DNA of 64,000 bases from an uncultured Lachnospiraceae bacterium (GTDB lineage Bacteria; Bacillota; Clostridia; Lachnospirales; Lachnospiraceae), in NCBI GenBank assembly GCA_947644545.1, contig CANRZW010000001.1:1-64000 (forward strand), given 5' to 3'. The position numbers were made by a program, and so were the translations under genes. Shown piece by piece: positions 27,021 through 35,660 of the stretch. How positions within the stretch are numbered: the first letter of the stretch is position 1; every line of letters begins with the position of its first letter. A model generated the notes under the pieces. The model searched no databases, was not told where the DNA came from, and saw only the letters and a program-made list of their open reading frames with translations.

Positions 27021-27596
27021 CTAGTCAAAAAGCGCGCTGCATAAGTTACTGTGTGAATCCTTATCGCTGATCTTTCTGGCAGGTACGCCTCCCCAGGTAG
27101 TGCCCGGTTCCAGGATGTCTCCCGTCACTACTGCTCCGGCCCCCACCGCTACATCGTCGGCTATCGTAACCGCTCCAATCACCTTCGCACCGCTTCCAAA
27201 ATAACAATTGTTACCAATAGTTGCCGCCTCATGACTGCCATCCGTTGCTCCTATAGTAACGCCCTCCTGCAGCCTGCAGTTTCTGCCGATCCGGGCGTTT
27301 CCATGCACGACGATCGTTCCGTAGTGCGGAATGGAAAGCCCTTCCTCGAAAACATTGATCGGAATCGTAAACCCGAGCTTCACACTCAACCGGTGAAATC
27401 TGAAACCATGATATTTCCTGATCACTGCAGCTATGAGACCGCTTCTGCAGTTCGTATCATACTCAAGCCTGCGCAGTAAGATCTCAAATTTCCATATTTC
27501 ATCTTTCCATAATCCCGGACGTTTATCCTGTTGCCTGTTTAGCGCCAGGCGGTCCTGCGCCAGATATTTCCGCAATGTTTCCTTACTGTCGATCAT
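27021..27596 (-). CDS. Serine O-acetyltransferase-like (CysE-type left-handed beta-helix) protein
   Basis: 191 residues. The C-terminal half has hexapeptide repeats of a left-handed beta-helix: GTIVVHGNARIGRNC, EGVTIGATDGSHEAATIGNN, GSGAKVIGAVTIADDVAVGA and GAVVTGDILEPGTTWGGVPA. The N-terminal helical segment and FTIPINVFEEGLSIPHYGT match short CysE-like proteins common in polysaccharide clusters, where they more often acetylate sugars than serine. It lacks the longer N-terminal domain of housekeeping CysE. It lies 22 nt behind the GT-D gene and 60 nt ahead of the exporter. Sugar O-acetylation with acetyl-CoA is likely; serine acetylation is the alternative. Confidence 0.75.
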   Translation of the reverse strand: MIDSKETLRKYLAQDRLALNRQQDKRPGLWKDEIWKFEILLRRLEYDTNCRSGLIAAVIRKYHGFRFHRLSVKLGFTIPINVFEEGLSIPHYGTIVVHGNARIGRNCRLQEGVTIGATDGSHEAATIGNNCYFGSGAKVIGAVTIADDVAVGAGAVVTGDILEPGTTWGGVPARKISDKDSHSNLCSALFD

Positions 27597-27618
27597 AGGT
27601 TCCCTCTACATAAACTCT

Positions 27619-28497
27619 CTACAGCCAGCATTTCACCTGCTCCAAATAGATACCGTACGCATCATCACGCAGCGCCGCCTCTCTGTTGGCCGCTTCCCCG
27701 GTAATCTCATGCTTCTCAAGCGGCATTTTATCCGGCGCCTGTCTCACATACCACTCATATTCCAGATCCATGTTTCCGATATCCAGTACCCGGTACCCTT
27801 CCTGGAATAAACTCAGTGCAAGAAACTTGGATGCCACGCCGATAGAAAGCAGAAACAGCCTGTCCTTTTCATATCGCAGACAGGCCTCCGTGATCGCAGG
27901 CAGCGCTCCGTAGGCATCCTTCGGCGGACAGATGATTCTCTCGACCGAGCGGGCACTGTCGAGTAAATCGTTCCCGACACCGTTATGTGTCCTCGTCCCC
28001 TCCACAATAACAACGTCTCTATTTTCCCATATTTTTCTTATTTTTGCAAACCATCTGTCACAATTGCTGCGATCGCTGCCATAATAATAGCAGCGTGACA
28101 CGAAGGTCGAGTAATACGCCCTGTTTGGATCGCAGTACTTTTCATAAGTTTTCCGACAGAAAAGAAGGTGGTCTCTCCAGAACTGCCGGCTTGCCTTCCG
28201 ATGATCCGACAAAGTGTCGAAAATCCCCGGAATCGTTACGATCAGATTATCGTCCGGGTAAGACAGTATCCTGACCAATCCTTCCCCGATCTCCGGTGCA
28301 GCTTTCTGCAGCATCAGGTCAACCCCTTTGATCATCACGATCTCCCCATCCCCAAAGCGCACCATGCTCTTGCCGGTATTTAGAAGTGCGTCGATCGTCT
28401 CGTCGATTGAGTGAACCCGTATTCTGTTGTGCAGGATGCCTTTCTCATACAGAAAGTAGACGATCGCTGCCAGGATATCTTTTATCTTACGTTTCAT
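27619..28497 (-). CDS. GT-D fold glycosyltransferase (DUF1792/PF08759)
   Basis: 292 residues. SMVRFGDGEIVMIKG contains the DGE motif (D50-E52) that defines the GT-D fold, first described for the streptococcal DUF1792 enzyme acting on serine-rich adhesin glycans. FARKIWENRDVVIVEGTR-like sequence, then RTHNGVGNDLLDSARSVERI, also fits, as does FLLSIGVASKFLALSLFQEG near the end. It is soluble with a basic N-terminus. Neighbours are a GT4 gene (15 nt upstream) and the acetyltransferase-like gene (22 nt downstream). In streptococci the enzyme adds glucose to a growing O-glycan; the sugar here is unknown. Confidence 0.85.
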   Translation of the reverse strand: MKRKIKDILAAIVYFLYEKGILHNRIRVHSIDETIDALLNTGKSMVRFGDGEIVMIKGVDLMLQKAAPEIGEGLVRILSYPDDNLIVTIPGIFDTLSDHRKASRQFWRDHLLFCRKTYEKYCDPNRAYYSTFVSRCYYYGSDRSNCDRWFAKIRKIWENRDVVIVEGTRTHNGVGNDLLDSARSVERIICPPKDAYGALPAITEACLRYEKDRLFLLSIGVASKFLALSLFQEGYRVLDIGNMDLEYEWYVRQAPDKMPLEKHEITGEAANREAALRDDAYGIYLEQVKCWL

Positions 28498-28512
28498 CTC
28501 TGCCTCTTTTCC

Positions 28513-29706
28513 CTAGATTTCGTCCAGTACTCCGCTGCGTATCTTCTCAAGCATTGCCTGCACTGTCTCGAAATAAGTCCTATAATTATATTTCTCCACA
28601 AGTGCCCGGTACCCGGCAGCCCCCATCCGCTTCATCCGCTCTCTGTCAGCCAGCATCTTTCTCAGCTGATCCGTCAGATCTTCCAGGCTGCAGTCTCTGA
28701 ACAGATACCCCGTCTCTCCATCTTCCACATAGCAGGCAGTACCGTTGGCGTCACTGCAGATCACAGGCAGCGAATAGCTCATCGCCTCTAACTGAGATAC
28801 CGATGCCATCTCCCGTGTACTTGGAATCACATAGACGTCCGCCGCCAGATACTCTTCTTCCATCTTGTCCCGTGGCACATTGGTCTTTACCGTGACGATT
28901 TCCTCCATATGATGTTCTCTCACATAGCGTCTGACCTTTTCACAATACTCTTTCTGAAAATGGCCGGTCGCCTCCCCTACCAGTGTCAGCCGTATCCCGC
29001 CATACGTCCCGGTCGCATCCGTTTCATGCCTGTCCTGTCTCTCCCGCAGCAGCATCTCCACCGCCTCCAATAATAACAGGTGATGTTTTCTGATCTCATA
29101 CTTACCGATACATAGGATATGTACCTCGTCTTCCGCAAAGTATACCCGCTCCCCCGGGGCTTTCTGAGGTTCTATGACAAAGGGCACAAAGTAATCGTTT
29201 TCCTTGATGGATTTGTCTGCTCCCTTCGTTCCCATAACAGGCGTCATTCTTAGTCGCGGCGTCAGACTGCCGACCAGGCGATGCGCCAGATCCCGTTTCT
29301 CCGGCTCCGACCACAGAGGATTCTGATTGTAGAGGATACAGGGATACCCTTTTCTTCTGCAGATCCAATAAGCCGCCATCGAGTAGACAGAGCGCTCCCG
29401 CAGAATCACCACATCGGGACCAAAACCGCAGATCAGCTTCCTCAGCCTGCGCATCGGCGGAAACCCATGCTGGATCTTGAAGACGATCGCCTCGGGATCC
29501 TTCCTGTGAATCACCTTTACATACAGATAGTCTATCAGCCGGTACAGCCTGGAATATCCCAGCACGACCGGCGTCACATAAGAATAATCCTCAATAATGG
29601 CGGCATAATGGCTGATAAAACAGACCTCATGTCCATGTTCTATCAGCCCCTTCATAATATCCATCTGGTTGGTATGATAACGCGGAGCTACATACAGGAA
29701 TCTCAT
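28513..29706 (-). CDS. GT4 family glycosyltransferase
   Basis: 397 residues. N-terminus MRFLYVAPRYHTNQMDIMKG, catalytic-domain markers ILCIGKYEIRKHHLLLLEAV and RLTLVGEATGHFQKEY, and the donor site REMASVSQLEAMSYSLPVIC followed by SDANGTACYVEDGETGYLF. The EX7E motif is altered: the first Glu comes in REMASVSQLE (E at the usual first and last position), typical of a GT4 subgroup. The ATG overlaps the stop of the radical SAM gene by 4 nt, so the two are translationally coupled and may act on the same intermediate. Confidence 0.82.
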   Translation of the reverse strand: MRFLYVAPRYHTNQMDIMKGLIEHGHEVCFISHYAAIIEDYSYVTPVVLGYSRLYRLIDYLYVKVIHRKDPEAIVFKIQHGFPPMRRLRKLICGFGPDVVILRERSVYSMAAYWICRRKGYPCILYNQNPLWSEPEKRDLAHRLVGSLTPRLRMTPVMGTKGADKSIKENDYFVPFVIEPQKAPGERVYFAEDEVHILCIGKYEIRKHHLLLLEAVEMLLRERQDRHETDATGTYGGIRLTLVGEATGHFQKEYCEKVRRYVREHHMEEIVTVKTNVPRDKMEEEYLAADVYVIPSTREMASVSQLEAMSYSLPVICSDANGTACYVEDGETGYLFRDCSLEDLTDQLRKMLADRERMKRMGAAGYRALVEKYNYRTYFETVQAMLEKIRSGVLDEI

Positions 29707-30701
29707 ATAAACTTATTCTCCTTCAAACTGTACTTACCGCCTTTTAAGAACTTATGTCTGATCACCCACCAGCCCGGTACCCAGATATATTTGTGCATTG
29801 CCGGTGACGCGGAACCGATCATCCAGCAGTTTCTGTCACATTTCCTCGTACATTCCCTGACCTTCTGCGCCTGTGCGGAATTCCACAGCTCGTCCCAGCT
29901 TTGATCCCGCAGATTCCCCATGACCGCCTTCTTCTCCATGCCGTTACAGGGAATCACATCACAGAAGGGATCTATGAAGAAAGCATTCTTGGACATATCA
30001 CAGGGCAGCAGCCGCTTATTGCCGTAGATGTAGTTGATCAGGCCGTGATTGAAATAAGCCCGGAACCATTTCTTTGGCGACTTGCTCCTTAACAACTCGT
30101 TGATCAGCTTCTCGAAATTCTGTGCTACCTTATATTTATCATCGATCTTATTATCAGTCTTCCTGAAATAGAAAGAGTTATGCAGAGTTGCCGTGGCAAA
30201 CTCCATCCCCATATCATTGGCAATATTATAAAGCGGCACCAGATCCTCACAGTTCATATCCTGTACCGTCATGCCGAATCCCACATCCGGGTGCTTCATC
30301 TCTACCAACGTTTTCAAAGTCTTATAGCCTCTGTTGAACCCGTCCGGAATCCCTCTGATCGCATCGTTAGTGGCCTGTAACCCTTCAATACTGATACGGA
30401 TGCCCACCTTCGGAAATTCCTTACATAAGGCGATAATCCGGTCGGTAAAATAACCGTTGGTAGATATGACAATTCTGTCGGATTTCTTGTATAATTCTCT
30501 GACAATCTCCGGCATATCCTGCCTGATAAAAGGTTCCCCGCCGGTAATGTTGGTAAATGCCATCTCCGGCAGCTTCCTGATATCCTCCAGCGTGATCTCC
30601 TCCTCCGGCCTGGTAGGATCCCTGAAGCAGTCACACATATTACAACGGGCATTACATCTATAAGTTACAATGACCGTACCATATAAAGTTCTTCTTGCCA
30701 T
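29703..30701 (-). CDS. Radical SAM/SPASM domain protein in a glycan cluster
   Basis: 332 residues. The radical SAM cluster is TYRCNARCNMCDCFRD with C16, C20 and C23 (CxxxCxxC). FTNITGGEPFIRQDMPEIV is the GGE SAM-binding motif. The C-terminus carries extra cysteines in LLPCDMSKNAFFIDPFCDVI, PCNGMEKKAVMGNLRDQSWD and CTRKCDRNCWM, a SPASM arrangement for auxiliary iron-sulfur clusters. SPASM enzymes modify peptides or dehydrogenate or epimerise sugars and alcohols. It sits between two GT4 genes, overlapping one by 4 nt. No precursor peptide is visible next to it, so action on a sugar or nucleotide-sugar is my preferred inference, with low certainty as to reaction. Confidence 0.85.
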   Translation of the reverse strand: MARRTLYGTVIVTYRCNARCNMCDCFRDPTRPEEEITLEDIRKLPEMAFTNITGGEPFIRQDMPEIVRELYKKSDRIVISTNGYFTDRIIALCKEFPKVGIRISIEGLQATNDAIRGIPDGFNRGYKTLKTLVEMKHPDVGFGMTVQDMNCEDLVPLYNIANDMGMEFATATLHNSFYFRKTDNKIDDKYKVAQNFEKLINELLRSKSPKKWFRAYFNHGLINYIYGNKRLLPCDMSKNAFFIDPFCDVIPCNGMEKKAVMGNLRDQSWDELWNSAQAQKVRECTRKCDRNCWMIGSASPAMHKYIWVPGWWVIRHKFLKGGKYSLKENKFI

Positions 30702-30754
30702 GGTATCTCTCCCATCTATCTCAATCTTTCAATTCAAATCTTCTTCGCATCCCC

Positions 30755-32053
30755 TCAACGACCCCGGTATACATTCTTTACTATTTTAGCACAATATTCC
30801 TCCACTGTGTCAAAATTTATATATCTGCAGTTTTGGCTGTATTCCCGGCACAGCTCTTCATCCTCCCACATCGCCCTGATATGTTCTGTCAGATCCTGCA
30901 GATCGCCTCCGCGGAACAAATCTCCGGTCTTACCGGGCTGCACCAGCTCCGGCGCACCGCCCAGGTCGGAAGCCAGTACCGGCGTACCGTACATCTGCGA
31001 TTCCATCACGGAAAAAGGACAGTTCTCATACCATTCGGAAGGGTATACGCTGAATCTGGCCCCCATGATCAGTTGTTGCAGCGCCTCTCCCGTCACAAAA
31101 CCGCGGTTCTCTACGTTACCGGCCTGATCCACTTTATCTTCCAGCGGGCCCGTTCCGGCGAAGATAAAGGGAATCTCCGGCAGTTCCTGACAGGCCTTTA
31201 GCAGCGTCTCCGTCCCCTTTTCCTGCGCATAGCGGCCAAAATACAGCACATAATCGGCCTGCCCTGTCTCTTTATCCTGCGGCATCTTCCTGCCATTGGC
31301 AGCAGCATCCTTCCTGCGGCCGGCCTTCCTGCCGCGCTGATCATGCTTACGCTTATCTTCCTGCTTTGCATCGATAAAATTGTGCATCATCACGGTCTTA
31401 TCGGCAAGCAGCGGATCCGTATCCAGCTGCCTTTTCATAAACTCACTGGGGCAGATAATCACATCTACCATTCCATAAGCCTTGCGCAGCGCATAATATT
31501 TTGCCTCCACCGTCCCCAGTATACTCTTTACCAGCGAACCATGGATACACCGGTTCTTACTGCACTGTTTGAAATCACCGCCCCGGCAGGCAAAGCAGAT
31601 CGCCCCGGTAGCCGGGATCCTCATCATATGATTCGGGCACACCCACTGATAATCATGGGCCGTATAGACGATCCTGACATGCTTGCCGCACTTTCTCTCA
31701 AAAGCGCGCACGGCATAGATTACAGAAGGCGTCAACTGGAAATTAATATTGTTCAGGTGAACCACATCCGGCCTGAAATCTTCCAGTACCCGGCGCATCT
31801 TTCTCCTGGCCTCACCGGAATAGACGATGCGCAGGGGATAGAGCAGTTTCCCGATTCCGCCCGCGTGGAAATCCATATCGGCAGTATAGCATTCCAGACG
31901 ATTTCCCACGATCCTTCCTTCATGCTCCATGCCGAAGTACTGCACTTCATGCCCCTTCTTCTGTAATTGTTCCCCCAATTTGAATATATAAGTCTCCGAA
32001 CCACCGTTTGGATGAAGGAATTTATTTACCATCAATATTTTCATAACGCCCAC
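30755..32053 (-). CDS. GT4 family glycosyltransferase with Cys-rich insert
   Basis: 432 residues. N-terminal KFLHPNGGSETYIFKLGEQL, then HDYQWVCPNHMMRIPATGAI with the cysteine series CFACRGGDFKQCSKNRCIHG (four to five Cys, perhaps metal-binding) found in one GT4 subgroup. A Lys/Arg-rich insert (about residues 225-262, including KHDQRGRKAGRRKDAAANGR) separates the two Rossmann domains. The second domain has YVLYFGRYAQEKGTETLL, YPSEWYENCPFSVMESQMYG with the donor-site glutamates, and ASDLGGAPELVQPGKTG. The start may be GTG 32053 or ATG 32044. Either overlaps the TagA-GT4 fusion gene. Confidence 0.85.
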   Translation of the reverse strand: MGVMKILMVNKFLHPNGGSETYIFKLGEQLQKKGHEVQYFGMEHEGRIVGNRLECYTADMDFHAGGIGKLLYPLRIVYSGEARRKMRRVLEDFRPDVVHLNNINFQLTPSVIYAVRAFERKCGKHVRIVYTAHDYQWVCPNHMMRIPATGAICFACRGGDFKQCSKNRCIHGSLVKSILGTVEAKYYALRKAYGMVDVIICPSEFMKRQLDTDPLLADKTVMMHNFIDAKQEDKRKHDQRGRKAGRRKDAAANGRKMPQDKETGQADYVLYFGRYAQEKGTETLLKACQELPEIPFIFAGTGPLEDKVDQAGNVENRGFVTGEALQQLIMGARFSVYPSEWYENCPFSVMESQMYGTPVLASDLGGAPELVQPGKTGDLFRGGDLQDLTEHIRAMWEDEELCREYSQNCRYINFDTVEEYCAKIVKNVYRGR

Positions 32054-34019
32054 AACACTCCCGATACACTCTTACCGTTTCCTCTACGACTTCATCCCAG
32101 TTGTATTTTCCACAGATAAAGTCTGCGCTCCCGTCCGCATATGCCTTCACGGCCTCCGGATGCTCCAGCATATACGTAAGCTTATCACGCAGATCCTTCA
32201 CATCGCCATGTCTGAAAACAAACGCCCGATCTTCCACTACTTCCGTGTTCTCACAGATATCACTGACCAGACAGCAGTCCCCGTAGCTCATCGCTTCCAG
32301 CAGGGTTAACGCCATGCCCTCCACATCGCTCGGCAGCAGAAATGCATAGGCATTGGAATACAGCTCCTCCAGCAGCTGCCCCTGCACAAAATCCGTCATA
32401 ATAATCCGCTCATCCTGCGCTGCCATCCGGTGAACCTGCTCCATATACTCTACCGCCTGGCTGTTTCCCCCGGCGATCACCAGTTTCTTATCCGTATTCA
32501 ACCCGGAAAATGCCTCGATCAGATAATGGACGCCCTTTTCCGGCACGATCCGTCCCAGGGACAGGAAATACCCGTCCTTCTTAAGCCCATACTTCTCCAC
32601 GATCATCTGCGCTTCTCTCTGCCCGGGCCTGGTAATGCCGTTGGGAATATAAATGGTCTTTCGTCCATAAGTGTCCATAAAATACTGCTGCACATTCCGG
32701 GACAGCACGATGATCTCGTCGGCGTACTTCGCGGCCATCTTTTCCCCGAATTTAATGACAAAGGACGCCAGATTGCCCCATTTGGCACGCTGCCAGTCCA
32801 GACCGTGGACTGTGACCACGATCCTCTTATGAAAAAGCCTTGGAATCCACAACATGGCACAGGGACCTTCCGCATGATAATGCAATACATCATATCTGCC
32901 AAACAGCGCCCTGAGCGTAGCCAGGAAACTGTATACGATCGCATTTAAGCTGCTCCTGTGAAACGTAGGGATAATATAGACCCGGACGCCCTGATAGAAC
33001 TTCCTGCCCTTCCAGCCATATTCCTCATCATATTTCTTGCCCGACACGTGATGGCCGTAACGATTATAGGCATCCACACGATGTCCCAAAGCTGCCAGGC
33101 GCACGGCCAGTTCTTCCACCACGATCTCAATGCCGCCCTCCCTGGAAGGAATCCGCTTGTGGCCGATCATGGCAATCCGCAGACCTGTGCGTCCTCTTTT
33201 CCCTGCTTTTGCGTCTGTCCTTTGGGCAGCAGCTGCGTTTTTGCCCCCAACCTGTCCTTTCTTTAACTGTCTCGATTCTCTGCATACATTATACAGGAAC
33301 GCAAAATTCGTATTCAGATAGCGCGGCAGCAGCCGGCCGGGATTCTGCATGATACGGAAGATCCACTCCAGACACAGACTCTGCATCCACATGGGAGCGC
33401 GCTTGACGGTACCTGCTATAAAATCAAATGCAGCCCCCACGCCGATCATCAGCCCGTTTATCTTTCTTCGGTGTTCATACATCCAGATCTCCTGTTTGGG
33501 CGCACCCAACGCCACCCAGACGAAATCCGCCCCGCTGTCATTGATCCGACGGATATCCTCCTCATCCTCCGCCGGCGTTAGTTTCCGAAACGGCGGCGCA
33601 TACATGCCCGCAATCCTAAGCTTCGGATATCTGGCGAGCAGCGTCTTCTTAAGCTGTTCCAGGGTATGGTCCGTACTGCCGTAGAAGTAATGTGTATACC
33701 CTTTTTCCTGGGACAGTTCCAGAATCGCCGGCATCAGATCCGGCCCCGGTACCCGCCCCGCCTGTGTATAACCTCTTCTGCGGCTGACGATGGAGAGAGG
33801 CTGTCCGTCCGGCAGCGCCATGGCCGCGCTGTTCTGTACCCTGCGGTATTCCTTGTCCCGGAATGCCATCACGGTCGTATGCACATTGGATACACAGATA
33901 TAATTCCCCTTCAGTTCCTGCAGATTACGCGTGATATAGGAAATCGTCTTATCCATATCCGTTACATTGATATTTGTCTTTAAGATCCTGCAATACCGCA
34001 GTTCTTCTTTGCTCATCAC
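32022..34019 (-). CDS. Fusion: WecG/TagA/CpsF (GT26) + GT4 glycosyltransferase
   Basis: 665 residues with two transferases. Residues 1 to about 250 are a WecG/TagA/CpsF domain: CVSNVHTTVMAFRDKEYRRV, MALPDGQPLSIVSRRRG, VPGPDLMPAIL and VWVALGAPKQEIWMYEHR. TagA-type enzymes add N-acetylmannosamine (or an aminuronate) as the second sugar on a lipid-linked acceptor. From about residue 280, after an Ala/Lys/Gly linker, comes a GT4: IGHKRIPSREGGIEIVVEEL, IYIPNGITRPGQ, FLSLGRIVPEKGVHYLIEAF, LPSDVEGMALTLLEAMSYGD. Joining them suggests consecutive sugar additions (second and third). Located 12 nt after the Wzy gene. The two parts look complete, with catalytic motifs retained. Confidence 0.88.
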   Translation of the reverse strand: MMSKEELRYCRILKTNINVTDMDKTISYITRNLQELKGNYICVSNVHTTVMAFRDKEYRRVQNSAAMALPDGQPLSIVSRRRGYTQAGRVPGPDLMPAILELSQEKGYTHYFYGSTDHTLEQLKKTLLARYPKLRIAGMYAPPFRKLTPAEDEEDIRRINDSGADFVWVALGAPKQEIWMYEHRRKINGLMIGVGAAFDFIAGTVKRAPMWMQSLCLEWIFRIMQNPGRLLPRYLNTNFAFLYNVCRESRQLKKGQVGGKNAAAAQRTDAKAGKRGRTGLRIAMIGHKRIPSREGGIEIVVEELAVRLAALGHRVDAYNRYGHHVSGKKYDEEYGWKGRKFYQGVRVYIIPTFHRSSLNAIVYSFLATLRALFGRYDVLHYHAEGPCAMLWIPRLFHKRIVVTVHGLDWQRAKWGNLASFVIKFGEKMAAKYADEIIVLSRNVQQYFMDTYGRKTIYIPNGITRPGQREAQMIVEKYGLKKDGYFLSLGRIVPEKGVHYLIEAFSGLNTDKKLVIAGGNSQAVEYMEQVHRMAAQDERIIMTDFVQGQLLEELYSNAYAFLLPSDVEGMALTLLEAMSYGDCCLVSDICENTEVVEDRAFVFRHGDVKDLRDKLTYMLEHPEAVKAYADGSADFICGKYNWDEVVEETVRVYRECCGRYENIDGK

Positions 34020-34031
34020 CCTGCCTCCTTC

Positions 34032-35633
34032 TTAAGTCAGTGAATCTGTCAGCCGCCGCTTCTTATTCCCTGTCAGAATACAATACAGGACTCCCGCGGC
34101 CCAGCCGCCAAGTCCCCCGATCAGGACGCTTCCCACATAATATCTGGCAGTCTCCAGCTTGACCGCCTTGCCTGCTACAAGCTGCATCGGTGTCTGTGCA
34201 TCCCTGTAATTCATGACTTTCCACCCTGCATATGCCGGATCCTCCCGGCTTTCCAGATAGACAGAAGTCTCCTCCTGTCCGTCCGTATAGAAACGCTGTA
34301 CCACATATCCTTCCGGTATCCTGTAGAAGATGCCGCACAATAAGGCTCCCACAACCACGCCTGCCGCCGTCATACACAGAATCCGACGTCTGCTGCCCTT
34401 CCAGGCATCCCCGGCCGCCCTAAACCAGCTCTCAGGCAGCCCGGCAAACGGAATCCGGATCTCCTTTTGCCCCCGGGAAAGCAGGCAGTACTCTTTCTCT
34501 CCTTCCTTTTGCAGGAAAAGCAGGCTTCCCAGAAATACCAACGTAACGTTTTTGAAGGATGTATTGAACAGCAGCGGTTCCGTCCACCCCGCCCCCAGAA
34601 AACAGATCAGGATCACCAGCTCCAGTGTCCTCTGTTTATGCGTATCATAGAACAGCAGCGCAAAATATCCAAGCATAAGGATCGCAAAGAAGATCAGCCC
34701 GTAATTGATATAGCCCCACACATAGGAATTGTCCATCGTCATGGATGACTTCACCACCTGCGAGATATCCGCGCCAAACAGGCTCCGGTACTCTGACCGC
34801 AGGAACTGTTCCGCGAGCCAGATTCTTGTGTTCAATATAAAGTTTAATTTCTGCACATAATATGCATATTTATTGTCAAAAAGATAAAACGGCAGGACAA
34901 AGGACAAGACCAGGCAGACAGGCAGAACAAGATTCGCCATCAGTTTTTCCACAAGACAAAATCTTGGCCGGATCCGCACATACAATCCGCCTGCTAATAG
35001 CACCGCCACAATCCCGAACCCTGTATAGCTGACGGAATAGAAGAATACAAGCAGATTACCCGCCATAAGAATGCAGAAATGCCTGAATTGATAGCGTTCC
35101 CCCAGCGCATAGAGAATAAAAGCGCAAAGCGCCAGATATGTGATATGCAGAATATTGGGATGACTGAACCCCAGGCTCCAGCGGAAAATATGCCCCAGTC
35201 CCAGCTTGGCATGTACCCGGTACACCGTATGCTCGATGCAAAAGAACGAGAAGATGCTAAGAAACACCGCACAGACAGACCAGACCCACAGCCCTATGTG
35301 AAAAATCTTTTTCACGGAGATCTTTTTCATGCCAAGCACCGTAAACGCAAGAAAAAGGACTCCTCTCTCATGGGAATTGTAATACACAATGCATGTCAGC
35401 AGAAAAAGCGCCGTCACCATGACCCACTGCTTTCTCGTATAAGGCGTGATCACCAGCTTGACGAAGCCAAAGAGAAGCGCCGGCAGCACCAGCAGTTCAA
35501 ATAACTTCTGTCCCTCGTACAACCCCAACCCCTTGGTCACGGACAGCAGGATAAAGAAGGCCAGATAACATGCCTCTGCCCACGTCACTGCCATGCTGCT
35601 CTCCGATGCGGTTTTGATCATTGTTCTGTTCAT
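34032..35633 (-). CDS. wzy: O-antigen polymerase/ligase-like membrane protein (Wzy candidate)
   Basis: 533 residues with about 11 helices. IFRWSLGFSHPNILHITYLA and the later LLVFFYSVSYTGFGIVAVLL are the G-x-x-HPN ... S-x-T pattern of Firmicute Wzy polymerases. The last ~150 residues are unusual: after a polymerase-like core come a cytoplasmic segment and two extra helices (RILCMTAAGVVVGALLCGIF and YYVGSVLIGGLGGWAAGVLY) bracketing a small external domain with QRFYTDGQEETSVYLESRED. The gene lies between the GH88/105-like hydrolase (27 nt) and the TagA-GT4 fusion (12 nt) in the Wzx cluster, supporting polymerase over ligase. Confidence 0.75.
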   Translation of the reverse strand: MNRTMIKTASESSMAVTWAEACYLAFFILLSVTKGLGLYEGQKLFELLVLPALLFGFVKLVITPYTRKQWVMVTALFLLTCIVYYNSHERGVLFLAFTVLGMKKISVKKIFHIGLWVWSVCAVFLSIFSFFCIEHTVYRVHAKLGLGHIFRWSLGFSHPNILHITYLALCAFILYALGERYQFRHFCILMAGNLLVFFYSVSYTGFGIVAVLLAGGLYVRIRPRFCLVEKLMANLVLPVCLVLSFVLPFYLFDNKYAYYVQKLNFILNTRIWLAEQFLRSEYRSLFGADISQVVKSSMTMDNSYVWGYINYGLIFFAILMLGYFALLFYDTHKQRTLELVILICFLGAGWTEPLLFNTSFKNVTLVFLGSLLFLQKEGEKEYCLLSRGQKEIRIPFAGLPESWFRAAGDAWKGSRRRILCMTAAGVVVGALLCGIFYRIPEGYVVQRFYTDGQEETSVYLESREDPAYAGWKVMNYRDAQTPMQLVAGKAVKLETARYYVGSVLIGGLGGWAAGVLYCILTGNKKRRLTDSLT

Positions 35634-35660
35634 CTGTACTATCGTGCCTCCTGCTTAATA

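Noticed and set aside
27021-27596. CysE-like gene taken as cysteine biosynthesis
   Set aside because: Short form without the longer N-terminal CysE domain, surrounded only by glycan genes, no cysK nearby; sugar acetylation is more likely.
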